The notes beneath the pieces are model-generated. The model ran no database searches. It saw only the letters and a program-made list of their open reading frames with translations, and had not been told where the DNA came from. Both the position numbers and the translations under genes were made by a program. From assembly GCA_019638495.1 (NCBI GenBank), contig JAHBTQ010000010.1:1-64000 (forward strand): 64,000 nt of DNA, written 5' to 3'. Origin of the DNA: Taibaiella sp. (GTDB taxonomy: Bacteria; Bacteroidota; Bacteroidia; Chitinophagales; Chitinophagaceae). Positions 33,852-41,676 of the stretch are shown here, in pieces; position 1 is the stretch's first letter, and every line of letters starts with the position of its first letter.

Positions 33852-36530
33852 TTATTTCAGTAGGGTAATGTTGCCCTGCTTGTGTATCACCTGGCCAGTG
33901 CTTGTCAGTGCTTCGGCTTCATACACATATACGCCGGATGGTTGTGGCTTGCCGTCAATCGTGCCATCCCAGCCCTCTGTAATATCCGTACTCTCATATA
34001 CCATTACTCCCCACCTGTTGAAGATGCGGAAGTACCTGAGACGCGCTATACCGCGAAGTTGCACTTTCAGGTTGCCGGAGTAGCCACCGGGTACGTACGC
34101 GTTAGCTACTGTTATCACGGAGTTTTCCATTACACGCACCCTTACTGAGTCGGTAGCTATGCAGCCATCTTCGGTCACTGCCCGCAGTTTGTAGATCGTA
34201 GTCACGGAAGGGTCGGCTACCGGGTTTATGGTATTAGTATCCGTCAGCCCTATTGGCGGGCTCCATGTATGATAGTGTGCATTGGTTATTGGCAATAACT
34301 GGTAAGTCTCTCCGGGAAATAATACTACCGAGTCGATGAGCGATATCACCGCTGCCGGGTACATATGTACGCTGAACTTAAGCGTATCCTTACATCCGAA
34401 ACTACTGGTGGCAATACCGGTGTAGTTGATGTCGTTGATCGGCTTTACTACTGCGTTCGTTAGCGTAGAATCATTAAGATAGGTAGCGGGATGCCACACA
34501 TAACTGGTGACGCCCGGTTCCGTCGAAATAGGATTCAGAACTATACTGTCGCCGGGGCAAAGTGAAGTGTCAATGCTCATGGATGCAAAGTCACCATTCA
34601 GCTTCCATATCATGATGGAGTCGATGCTGGAGCACCCTGCAGGGGTCTTCACCTCAAGTACAAGCTTTGTAGTGTCGCCAGCGGTATAGACTGTATATGG
34701 GCTTGCAGAGTCGCTGAGGAAGGTGCCCGGGGTCCAGTCATAGATGTATGACCCATACCATGCCGGTGTTACTCCGGAGTTTATCCGCAATGTGTCATAT
34801 TTACAGACAAATCGATTACCACCCATATTAATCTTCGGAATGGGCTGCACTTCGATAAAAACGGAGTCGTACGTTCGACAGTTAAGTAGCGAGCCCGAAA
34901 GCGTGATGGTGCCCTCGAGTACATACATTGCTGATGTATCCGGCGTTATGGTAGTAGCTGGGATGTTAGAAAGCGGTATGCCTGCTGTTGGCAGCCATTG
35001 GTAGTTTATGGCAGGCGAGGATGTGGCGCGAATAATTACAAAGTCACCCGCACAGATAGATGTATCCGGATTGAAGACAGTAAGTGTATCCCACACTATT
35101 ACCACGTTTACCGTGTCAGATGCCTTACAGGCACTGTCCGTAACCTCAAGCCAGTAGGTGCCCGTTGTGGAAACGACAAAAGAATCGTCTGTCGTAATGC
35201 CATCGCTCCAGCGGTAAGTAGGATTGAAATAGGTGTAAGAAGATCTAAGTGTAACAGTACCACCCTTGCAAAGCGTATCATCTGGCCCAAGATCAACATG
35301 GGTAAGTGGCGACACAGAAATAATAGCAGTGTCGCGTGCTATACAGCCTAAGCTATCGGCAGTACAGGCATAAGTGCCGGATGTGCTTACTACGATAGAC
35401 GGTGAAGTGGCACCGGTATTCCATGTATAAAGTACACCCGGTGTAGGCGATGGATTAAGCGTAACAGAAGATCCAGTGCAGAAAACCGTATCCGGACCAA
35501 TGTATAGGCTGGGAATAACGTGGTGAACGGTGATGGCATCCTGGAAAGGACACGATAGGTCGCGTGAGATGGTTAGAGACCTGGTGCTATCCGGAGTAAC
35601 GACCGACGGGAACGTTATCGTTTTGTAAGAGGACGAATCGCCGGTAGACCATTGGTACTTATAGCCTATGTACCACGCCGAAGTTGCAGGGGTTGTATAG
35701 CTCCGATTTGGGTAGCGAGTAGTGTCAACCATTGTTCCTGCAGATGGGTGAGCGCCAATGTAAATGACATTTGGACAAATAGCGGTATCTGACCCAAGCG
35801 AAAATTCAATGTTCGGATCGAAGTCGCGGACGAGGGCACAATCTGGAGTGGATAACTGGCGATCATATATTGCTATGTCGTCAATTTTTCCCGTAAAGAA
35901 TTTATTGCCCGCTGTAAAGTCGTTGCCCAATTGGAAGAAGCCGGTCGGCGGGTTGTAACCTGGCGTTATCGCCGGAATATAGGTATCCACCAGTATTCCG
36001 TTTAGCAGCATCAGGTAGCTGTTCCCGTTCCTACGCATTACAAGGTGGCTCCATGCATTAAGCGGAACGTCTACTCCGGTAGACTGGGTAATGCCGCCAA
36101 ACAGCATGGAAACATGCACGCCTGCGCCACCGCCGAAAGCACCATTATTCATAATAAGGCCCAGTCCGTCGTTGGTAGGATCGCCATTATACAGAATAAT
36201 GGCATTCTGGGCTATTGTTGGATATATATGAACCGAATAACTGAAGTCAGCAATGCCAAATGCAGGGATGGTGAAGGTCGTACTGAAGTGCATCTCACTG
36301 TTAACACCGTTAAACTGGTAGGCCCTGTTAAGGTGGCCATAGCGGTCTGAAGTAGGCGTAAGGTTTGCTCCTAGCAGGTCAAAGCCCGTAAAAGTACGGT
36401 CAAACAGGTCTGTGGCGCTGCAAAAAGGATACCAGTGCTGAAGGTTCAGAGAAGGAAGCAGGTGCATTGGCTGCGCGAACGCGGCTGAAAACGACATCAA
36501 TGCAAACAGGGTAACAAAAATTTTTCTCAT
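33852..36530 (-). CDS. Large T9SS type B cargo protein with LamG and PKD-like repeats
   Basis: An 892-residue surface protein. A signal peptide (MRKIFVTLFALMSFSAAFAQ) precedes a LamG/concanavalin-like domain (about residues 30-225: HLNRAYQFNGVNSEM..., WSHLVMRRNGN, GKIDDIAIYDR). Then come four to six Ig/PKD-like repeats, each with the pattern 'LGxDTxxCxGxxVTLxxS...W' (for example LGSDTAICPN, IGPDTVFCTG, LGPDDTLCKG). The C-terminus is the type B T9SS sorting domain: YFRIFNRWGVMVYES..TEGWDGTIDGKPQPSGVYVYEA. Such proteins are anchored on the outside, often called gliding-motility-associated. The ATG at 36530 begins the signal peptide; the earlier 36548 is an alternative. Confidence 0.92.
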   Translation of the reverse strand: MRKIFVTLFALMSFSAAFAQPMHLLPSLNLQHWYPFCSATDLFDRTFTGFDLLGANLTPTSDRYGHLNRAYQFNGVNSEMHFSTTFTIPAFGIADFSYSVHIYPTIAQNAIILYNGDPTNDGLGLIMNNGAFGGGAGVHVSMLFGGITQSTGVDVPLNAWSHLVMRRNGNSYLMLLNGILVDTYIPAITPGYNPPTGFFQLGNDFTAGNKFFTGKIDDIAIYDRQLSTPDCALVRDFDPNIEFSLGSDTAICPNVIYIGAHPSAGTMVDTTRYPNRSYTTPATSAWYIGYKYQWSTGDSSSYKTITFPSVVTPDSTRSLTISRDLSCPFQDAITVHHVIPSLYIGPDTVFCTGSSVTLNPSPTPGVLYTWNTGATSPSIVVSTSGTYACTADSLGCIARDTAIISVSPLTHVDLGPDDTLCKGGTVTLRSSYTYFNPTYRWSDGITTDDSFVVSTTGTYWLEVTDSACKASDTVNVVIVWDTLTVFNPDTSICAGDFVIIRATSSPAINYQWLPTAGIPLSNIPATTITPDTSAMYVLEGTITLSGSLLNCRTYDSVFIEVQPIPKINMGGNRFVCKYDTLRINSGVTPAWYGSYIYDWTPGTFLSDSASPYTVYTAGDTTKLVLEVKTPAGCSSIDSIMIWKLNGDFASMSIDTSLCPGDSIVLNPISTEPGVTSYVWHPATYLNDSTLTNAVVKPINDINYTGIATSSFGCKDTLKFSVHMYPAAVISLIDSVVLFPGETYQLLPITNAHYHTWSPPIGLTDTNTINPVADPSVTTIYKLRAVTEDGCIATDSVRVRVMENSVITVANAYVPGGYSGNLKVQLRGIARLRYFRIFNRWGVMVYESTDITEGWDGTIDGKPQPSGVYVYEAEALTSTGQVIHKQGNITLLK

Positions 36531-36558
36531 AAATATTTCAACAAACAAGAACAGAATA

Positions 36559-36566
36559 CAAATATA
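36559..36566 (-). promoter_or_regulatory. -7 promoter box of the type B cargo gene
   Basis: Minus-strand TATATTTG, 29 bases upstream of the ATG at 36530. Confidence 0.5.
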
Positions 36567-36708
36567 TCAAACTAAAGCGAACGCACCCCTATTATTTCAA
36601 TCATTTGGAAATTCATGAAATAGGTATGCGCTTTTTCAAAATGCAACGGTTTGAGGCGTCAAAAGAATAGACGCTGGAAACCAGCTATTCGTTTGGATTT
36701 CGGGCAGA

Positions 36709-37674
36709 TTACCAGGCAAACGGGTTCGCGTGTGCCGTCTTAAACTCAGTCCAGATATTTTTTACCACGTCGGCTGCCGGCAATATGTCATTTATGATGG
36801 CACTAGCCTGGCCTATTTCCAGTTCACCTTCGTGCATATCGCCTTCAAACATGCCCTTTTTTGCCCTGCCGCGTCCCAGCAGCGCCTCCAGTTCGGGCAG
36901 CGATGCCCCGCCACTCTCTGCGGCAGCTACCTCGTTGAAAAATTTGTTCTTTATCAGTCTCACGGGGGTCAGCTTTTTCAGCGACAGGCTTGTATCTCCC
37001 TCTTTGGCCTCTACCACAGCTTGCTTAAACGCCGCGTGGCTCGATGCCTCGTTGGTGCACACAAACCGGCTACCCACCTGCACGCCCTCGGCGCCCAGCG
37101 CCATCATAGCATACATGGCCCTGCCGGTGGCAATTCCCCCGGCGGCTATCAGCGGAATGTCGATACTTGCCCGCACGGAGGGTATCAGGCACAGGGTGGT
37201 AGTCTCTTCGCGGCCGTTATGTCCGCCGGCTTCAAAGCCCTCAGCCACTACTGCATCCACGCCCGCCTCCTGGCACTTCACCGCAAATTTGGCACTGCTC
37301 ACCACGTGCACCACCGTTATGCCATGTTCTTTCAGCTTTGCCGTCCATGTCTTGGGGTTGCCGGCAGAGGTGAAAACTATTGGCACCTTCGCCTCAATAA
37401 TCGATGCCACATGCTCCTCAATAGAAGGGTAGAGCAGTGGCAGGTTCACCGCAAATGGCTTATCGGTCGCTTCCTTGCATTTTGCCAGATGCTCCCGCAA
37501 TACATCCGGATACATGCTGCCGGCACCTATTATGCCCAGGCCGCCTGCGTTACTCACAGCCGATGCCAGCCGCCAGCCCGATGCCCAGATCATACCTGCC
37601 TGAATTATCGGGTATTGCACGCTAAACAGACGCGTAATGCGATTGTCAAAACCGCTTTCTGTAAATGTGGACAT
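36709..37674 (-). CDS. Nitronate monooxygenase / NMO-type FMN TIM barrel
   Basis: A 321-residue FMN-dependent TIM barrel of the nitronate monooxygenase (NMO)/enoyl-ACP reductase-like group. Seen: YPIIQAGMIWASGWRLASAVSNAGGLGIIG at the N-terminus, AVVAEGFEAGGHNGR around the conserved histidine, PLIAAGGIATGRAMYAMMALGAEGVQVGSRF for FMN phosphate binding, and SGGASLPELEALLG. It may oxidise alkyl nitronates or act on an unknown substrate. The gene starts 12 bases after the M16 peptidase stop, so the two form an operon transcribed leftward from the M16 promoter. Confidence 0.88.
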   Translation of the reverse strand: MSTFTESGFDNRITRLFSVQYPIIQAGMIWASGWRLASAVSNAGGLGIIGAGSMYPDVLREHLAKCKEATDKPFAVNLPLLYPSIEEHVASIIEAKVPIVFTSAGNPKTWTAKLKEHGITVVHVVSSAKFAVKCQEAGVDAVVAEGFEAGGHNGREETTTLCLIPSVRASIDIPLIAAGGIATGRAMYAMMALGAEGVQVGSRFVCTNEASSHAAFKQAVVEAKEGDTSLSLKKLTPVRLIKNKFFNEVAAAESGGASLPELEALLGRGRAKKGMFEGDMHEGELEIGQASAIINDILPAADVVKNIWTEFKTAHANPFAW

Positions 37675-37686
37675 AGTTGTGATCTG

Positions 37687-38937
37687 TTATGCTGGTACTG
37701 ATTCCTTTTTCCTGTAGAAGAGGGTATTGGTATTGCCGGGCCTGAATATTTCGGCTGCTGTTTCCTGCAGCGAGGCTGCGGTTACGGCATCATACTTGTC
37801 CCACTCTGCATTTATCAATGCGGCATCACCTATCAGCTCGTAGAACGCAAGATTATTTGCCCGGTTCAGCAGGCTCATATCTTCAAACGCTATCATCGAT
37901 TCTATCTTGTTCTTTGCCTTGCGCAGTTCCTGCTCCGTTACGCCCTCTGCCGCCAGCGTTGCCATCTCATGCTCCACAGCAGCATTGGCTTCTTCCAGCG
38001 TCCGGCCCTCGCGCAGTTTGCCTTCCACCACTATCAGACCGGGGTCCAGGCTGCCTGTGTGGTAGCAGTTGATGTTGCTGAACAGTTGATCTTCCTTCAC
38101 CAACTTGCGGTAGAGCCGCGATGAATGTCCGCTGCCCATGATCTCGGTTATCAGGTCTGCCGCATAATAGGTAGGGTGCAGGCGGCCCTGTATGTGCCAT
38201 GCTTTATACAGTGCATCTAGTGGCACATTGGCCTCTGTTTCTTTAAGCCTTGGCTGTTCCTGGCGCGGTTCGCTCGTGAGCCGGCGAATGTATTTATCAC
38301 CCGCAGGTATGCCGCCAAACCATTTTTCTGCCAGTGTTTTCACCTGCTCTGTCGTCACATTGCCCGCCACACATAGTATAGCATTGGTAGGGTTATAGTG
38401 TTTCTTAAAGAATGCCTTTACATGCTCCAGGTCGGCGGTTTCTATCTGCTCCAGGTTTTCACCTATTGTGGGCCACATATAGGGGTGAGTGGTGTAGGCC
38501 ACCTTGCGCAGCAGGTGCCACGCATCGCCATATGGCTTGTTCAGGTAGTGCTCTTTAAACTCTTCGCAAACCACCTTGCGCTGCACGTCCAGGCTCTTTT
38601 CGCTGAAGGCCAGCGACAGCATACGGTCGCTTTCCAGCCAGAAGGCCGTTTCCAGGTTCTGCAGCGGCAGTTGAATATAGTAGTTCGTTATGTCGTTGGT
38701 AGTATAGGCATTGTTCTCGCCGCCTGCCATCTGCAGCGGCTCGTCATACTCCGGTATGTTCACGCTGCCGCCAAACATCAAGTGCTCAAACAGGTGGGCA
38801 AAGCCCGTGCGGCTGCGCTCCTCATCCCGTGCGCCCACATCATACAGCACATTTATGGCCGCCATAGGTGTGGCCGTATCCGTATGCACCAATACCCGCA
38901 AACCATTAGCAAGCGTAAACCGTTCAAATTGTAACAT
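37687..38937 (-). CDS. M16-family zinc metallopeptidase
   Basis: A 416-residue peptidase of the insulinase/mitochondrial-processing-peptidase family. The inverted zinc motif is H48-L-F-E51-H52 in FAHLFEHLMF, and the third ligand is the glutamate in FSEKSLDVQRKVVCEE. The second half-domain (about residues 180-400) repeats the fold with HYNPTNAILCVAGN. It lacks a signal peptide, so it is cytoplasmic, unlike many exported M16 proteins. It is the first gene of an operon with the nitronate monooxygenase gene. The start at 38937 avoids nine extra residues of an earlier in-frame ATG at 38964, which would overlap the promoter box. Confidence 0.9.
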   Translation of the reverse strand: MLQFERFTLANGLRVLVHTDTATPMAAINVLYDVGARDEERSRTGFAHLFEHLMFGGSVNIPEYDEPLQMAGGENNAYTTNDITNYYIQLPLQNLETAFWLESDRMLSLAFSEKSLDVQRKVVCEEFKEHYLNKPYGDAWHLLRKVAYTTHPYMWPTIGENLEQIETADLEHVKAFFKKHYNPTNAILCVAGNVTTEQVKTLAEKWFGGIPAGDKYIRRLTSEPRQEQPRLKETEANVPLDALYKAWHIQGRLHPTYYAADLITEIMGSGHSSRLYRKLVKEDQLFSNINCYHTGSLDPGLIVVEGKLREGRTLEEANAAVEHEMATLAAEGVTEQELRKAKNKIESMIAFEDMSLLNRANNLAFYELIGDAALINAEWDKYDAVTAASLQETAAEIFRPGNTNTLFYRKKESVPA

Positions 38938-38961
38938 AGATGTTCCTTTTAAAAGGGTGGT

Positions 38962-38969
38962 CAAAGTTA
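38962..38969 (-). promoter_or_regulatory. -7 promoter box of the M16 peptidase operon
   Basis: Minus-strand TAACTTTG, 24 bases upstream of the ATG at 38937. The edge of repeat copy A lies 58 bases further upstream. Confidence 0.5.
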
Positions 38970-39026
38970 ATGGAAAATGGGTGGGGAGTGTGAATAGGCA
39001 AAATGCTCACGTCGACCTGCTGGTCA

Positions 39027-39225
39027 AGCCGGGTCTTTTTGGGCTTAGCAGCGCATAGAAGGGACCAGGCGACATGGAAGAACTGTCACCCAAGGTTGGA
39101 CAGAAGCTTTATCTTTATTTCATAGTTGTTTCGGCGACGGCAACTTACTTCGTCTTTTGTAAGTCATCGCCGGCGGGTCTCGCCACACACAGGGCTAAAC
39201 GGTGAAGACCCGCCAGGGACAGGAA
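39027..39225 (+). repeat. Double-hairpin repeat, copy A (long form)
   Basis: Homologous to copies B and C from AGCCGGGTCT to GGGACAGGAA, but with 44 extra bases after TTTATTTCAT, bounded by a repeated CAT (39121 and 39165). The second hairpin GGCGGGTCT/AGACCCGCC is intact (39172-39180 with 39206-39214); the first is diverged and re-forms as CTGGTC/GACCAG (39020-39025 with 39063-39068). It includes a 43-codon reading frame at 39074-39205. It fills most of the 330-base gap before the next gene. Confidence 0.85.
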
Positions 39226-39267
39226 CCCGAACACACTTTGGAATTTTGGTAATTTAATTTGGTGAAA

Positions 39268-39723
39268 ATGCTAGTTGAAAATAAAGTGATTAGGGAAATT
39301 GATCTACCTCAAACATTACATGAAGAGTTAGTGGTTAATAACTCTGTTGTAATGAAACTGAATATGCCAGGCGGCGCCTGTAAAAGCATGGTGAAAATTA
39401 TGAACTCAATTATTCATGATTTTGTTGCAGTCGGAAGGTTCTTCGAACGAGGCTTGGAAGTGTCCAATTGCATTTTTATTAATAGTGTTTCTTTTGAGGC
39501 GGGTGGTCATAACGACATCGATGCCGAAATTAGAATTGAAAACAATGTCTTTAAATGTTTTGTTGATTTTTATGATGCGCAGTACCACGGCCCGGTAACT
39601 TTTAAAAATAATATTTTGCTCCAGGGAAGTAGTTTATTAGGAAATATTGGTACTCCAATGGCGACCCTTTTTGATGCTGGGTTAGTAAATGAGAGCAATA
39701 TCGGAAACTTGCATATTGATTGA
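39268..39723 (+). CDS. Orphan protein with beta-helix-like repeats
   Basis: A 151-residue cytoplasmic protein without signal peptide. After a short charged start it reads as short strands of the right-handed parallel beta-helix type: IMNSIIHDFVAVGRF, LEVSNCIFINSVSFEA, IRIENNVFKCFVDFYDA, GPVTFKNNILLQGSSLLGN, each turn ending near N. The codons are visibly AT-richer than those of the flanking M16 and fbp genes. No family is recognised; beta-helical immunity-type proteins have this look, but that is a guess. It lies directly after repeat copy A and 20 bases before a truncated gene. The in-frame TTG at 39259 is an unlikely start. Confidence 0.55.
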   Translation: MLVENKVIREIDLPQTLHEELVVNNSVVMKLNMPGGACKSMVKIMNSIIHDFVAVGRFFERGLEVSNCIFINSVSFEAGGHNDIDAEIRIENNVFKCFVDFYDAQYHGPVTFKNNILLQGSSLLGNIGTPMATLFDAGLVNESNIGNLHID

Positions 39724-39743
39724 TTGTGTATAATTATATATTT

Positions 39744-39945
39744 ATGCGTTCGGCTAAAAAACTAACATTTGTAGTAGCTTTTATATTGTGTAAAGTATAT
39801 TCCCACGCCCAATACAATTCCCCCCGCAACAATGTGTGGACAGCTTTAAAAAGGGTATCACTGGATTTCAACAGTGGTAGCCCGGTTTTTGATACGTCAG
39901 CTATTTGGTTGGGTGGCGGCACGGCAGCGGTATCCGATACTTTCC
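39744..39945 (+). pseudogene. Truncated T9SS cargo gene (N-terminal fragment)
   Basis: The ATG at 39744 starts a signal peptide (MRSAKKLTFVVAFILCKVYSHA) followed by QYNSPRNNVW, then a GSPV block and GTAAVSD. This matches the start of the intact protein encoded at 4267-5976 (QYNSPQNREW, GSPV, GCASVCD) in order and spacing. Homology stops at DT, exactly where repeat copy B begins (39946); the frame then runs into the repeat and stops at 40028. The remaining roughly 500 codons, including the sorting domain, are absent downstream. This is a gene remnant cut by the repeat. Confidence 0.8.
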
Positions 39946-40110
39946 CTCGTCCTAGCCGGGTCTCCTATAGCATAGCCCGGTGCGTAGCAGGGACCCGGCG
40001 ACAGGGAAGTACTGTCACCCAAGGTTGAACAGAAGCTTTATCTTTATTTCATCACCGGCGGGTCTCGCCACACACAGGGCTAAACGGTGAAGACCCGCCT
40101 TGGACAGGGA
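39946..40110 (+). repeat. Double-hairpin repeat, copy B
   Basis: A 165-base unit. Hairpin 1: GCCGGGTC (39955-39962) with GACCCGGC (39992-39999). An AT-richer middle follows (AAGCTTTATCTTTATTTCATC). Hairpin 2: GGCGGGTCT (40057-40065) with AGACCCGCC (40091-40099). It is nearly identical to copy C, offset by 910 bases with no length change. It begins inside the truncated T9SS gene. The start codon of the internal reading frame has become AGG (40003-40005). Confidence 0.9.
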
Positions 40111-40306
40111 AACGCAAGGGTATGCGTGAGCTTTCTTACTACCTGCGGGCAATAGTGCCCTGAATTCCGTTCATTGAACGGCTTATATTCGCAGTACCTG
40201 ACGCCCTTCGGAAAATCAGGAACAACGGCGAAATGGAAAACGGAACGCAAACCCAAATTTGTTTTCCAATTTGGCGAATATTAAAAAAACAGTATTCTTA
40301 GTGTTT
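40111..40306. other. Non-coding spacer with small hairpins
   Basis: No gene seen. Three short inverted repeats follow each other: GGGCA/TGCCC (40147-40160), CCGTTC/GAACGG (40167-40181) and CCTGA/TCAGG (about 40197-40220). The 3' half of the truncated gene was looked for here and not found. Confidence 0.4.
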
Positions 40307-40840
40307 ATGAAACGGCATTTCTTTATTATTCTAATATTATGTCATTTTGGCCTTTCTGTTGGATGTCGAAAGTTCTGCAAAGACATGGAATTATCCGTAA
40401 AAAGAAACGCGTATTCGGGGACGCTGAAGACGGATGGTTACTATTTTGAGGCTGCTGATGACACCTCAAAATATTCGGAAATATTTTTTTTATATCGAAA
40501 CGGCATATTGCAAGGGGGATATAGTGAACTGGTGGAGAAAGCGGAAACTGGTACTATTACAATTGATAACGTTCAACGTAAACAAATAAAATATTACTGG
40601 GGCGCTTTTAATATCGATGCAAGTGAATTGCAAATTGAAAGCTGGCTACCTCTGTATGCAGGTTGTTTAAGAACAAAATTGCGAAAAGGACGGGTGCTGG
40701 ATGATACTACATTTCTTATAACCAAGGTGGTGCTATTTGAGCGGAAAGGCAAAGTGTCAAGTGAATTCGATGTCAGTGACACATTTCATTTCCATGCGAC
40801 ATTGCAAAAGCCTGACAGCACTAATGATTTTATTAAATGA
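40307..40840 (+). CDS. Orphan lipoprotein
   Basis: A 177-residue protein with a lipoprotein signal peptide: MKRHFFIILILCHFGLSVGC, lipobox LSVG-C. The mature part has LKTDGYYFEAADDTS, IFFLYRNGILQGGYSELV, IKYYWGAFNIDASELQIESW and a closing strand region TFHFHATLQ, a small beta-rich fold like lipocalins. I do not recognise a named family. Codon use is AT-richer than in the surrounding housekeeping genes. It is framed by repeat B (about 200 bases before) and repeat C (15 bases after its stop). The ATG at 40307 begins the signal peptide; the earlier in-frame codon at 40259 adds a needless leader. Confidence 0.7.
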   Translation: MKRHFFIILILCHFGLSVGCRKFCKDMELSVKRNAYSGTLKTDGYYFEAADDTSKYSEIFFLYRNGILQGGYSELVEKAETGTITIDNVQRKQIKYYWGAFNIDASELQIESWLPLYAGCLRTKLRKGRVLDDTTFLITKVVLFERKGKVSSEFDVSDTFHFHATLQKPDSTNDFIK

Positions 40841-40855
40841 CCAAATCTTTGCAAT

Positions 40856-41020
40856 CTCGTCCTAGCCGGGTCTCCTATAGCATAGCCCGGTGCGTAGCAG
40901 GGACCCGGCGACATGGAAGTACTGTCACCCACGGTTGAACAGAAGCTTTATCTTTATTTCATCACCTGCGGGTCTCGCCATGCACAAGGCTAAACGGTGA
41001 AGACCCGCCCGGGACGGGAA
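40856..41020 (+). repeat. Double-hairpin repeat, copy C
   Basis: A 165-base copy in the same orientation as B, about 95 percent identical by eye. Hairpin 1 is perfect (40865-40872 with 40902-40909). Hairpin 2 has lost its first pair (TGCGGGTCT, 40967-40975, with 41001-41009). A 26-codon frame (ATG 40913 to TAA 40993) is present. A -7 box starts four bases after its end. Confidence 0.9.
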
Positions 41021-41024
41021 ATGC

Positions 41025-41032
41025 TATATTTG
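41025..41032 (+). promoter_or_regulatory. -7 promoter box directly after repeat C
   Basis: TATATTTG ends five bases before the ATG at 41038, so a transcript would start at or next to the start codon. The -33 region would fall inside repeat C. Confidence 0.5.
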
Positions 41033-41037
41033 AGTTT

Positions 41038-41568
41038 ATGAGTAAAGGTTGCCAGAGAAAAATCCTGATACTAATAACCTTTTTTCAAACCTTGGTTAGC
41101 CATGCACAAAATCAAGACCGGGCGTGGCTGCCTAAAGAATATGTATCGGCTATAAGCCATGGAGATACGACAGCTTACAAAAAATTGCAGCTGTTTACTG
41201 GTTTTATGCGGGATAGTAAGGGGAAACTTTTTCTGTTGACATATGGCGGTGAGACTACTCCCGTGAGGACAAAACGTATGCTGGATGACGGTAAGGTGAA
41301 ACTGCAGTTGTTAATCACAAAATTTCCAATTAACCTGATGTATAATAGTCGGCACATTGCGGATAGCATTGCGAAATCGACGGTATATTTTTCTCAATCC
41401 GGTAATACAGCCGTTTTAGAGGTAGTAAGCGGAAATCAAAGGAATGAATACGTTTTTGTAGATCATGACGGTGATTACCATTTTAAGAATATCAGGGAGT
41501 CGCTTGCTCACCTTCGCAACAAGTATAACATCCATAACGGACCGCAGGCTATAAAAATAGAAAGGTGA
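41038..41568 (+). CDS. Orphan secreted protein
   Basis: A 176-residue protein with a signal peptide (ILILITFFQTLVSHA, cut before QNQD). The mature chain is alpha/beta mixed: WLPKEYVSAISHGDTTAYKKLQLF, GKLFLLTYGGETTPV, STVYFSQSGNTAVLEVV, NEYVFVDHDGDYHFKN and a basic tail QAIKIER. No family is recognised. Third gene of the repeat-bounded series, starting 17 bases after repeat C, on the same strand as the other orphan genes. It may be transcribed as a leaderless mRNA. Confidence 0.65.
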   Translation: MSKGCQRKILILITFFQTLVSHAQNQDRAWLPKEYVSAISHGDTTAYKKLQLFTGFMRDSKGKLFLLTYGGETTPVRTKRMLDDGKVKLQLLITKFPINLMYNSRHIADSIAKSTVYFSQSGNTAVLEVVSGNQRNEYVFVDHDGDYHFKNIRESLAHLRNKYNIHNGPQAIKIER

Positions 41569-41628
41569 TATACTGTATTCGTTGTGTATGCACAGTTACT
41601 CAAAGCGAGTATTGTCTGCAAACTAAAA

Positions 41629-41655
41629 AAACGGGCCGCCCACAGCAGCCCGTTT
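41629..41655. terminator. Bidirectional terminator
   Basis: AAACGGGC/GCCCGTTT with an 11-base loop and A-run/T-run ends, between the last orphan gene and fbp. Confidence 0.75.
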
Positions 41656-41676
41656 CATTTATATACGTAAGTTTAT

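Noticed and set aside
39946-41020. Integron attC sites: the repeats contain GTTGAAC (GTTGGAC in copy A), matching GTTRRRY.
   Set aside because: No matching RYYYAAC lies at the opposite end of the unit, the GTT word is in the middle rather than at an end, and no integrase is present. A seven-base degenerate match is expected by chance.
39946-41020. A CRISPR array at the three-copy repeat.
   Set aside because: Units are 165 bases long, separated by 700-750 bases of gene sequence, with no regular 30-base spacers and no cas genes.
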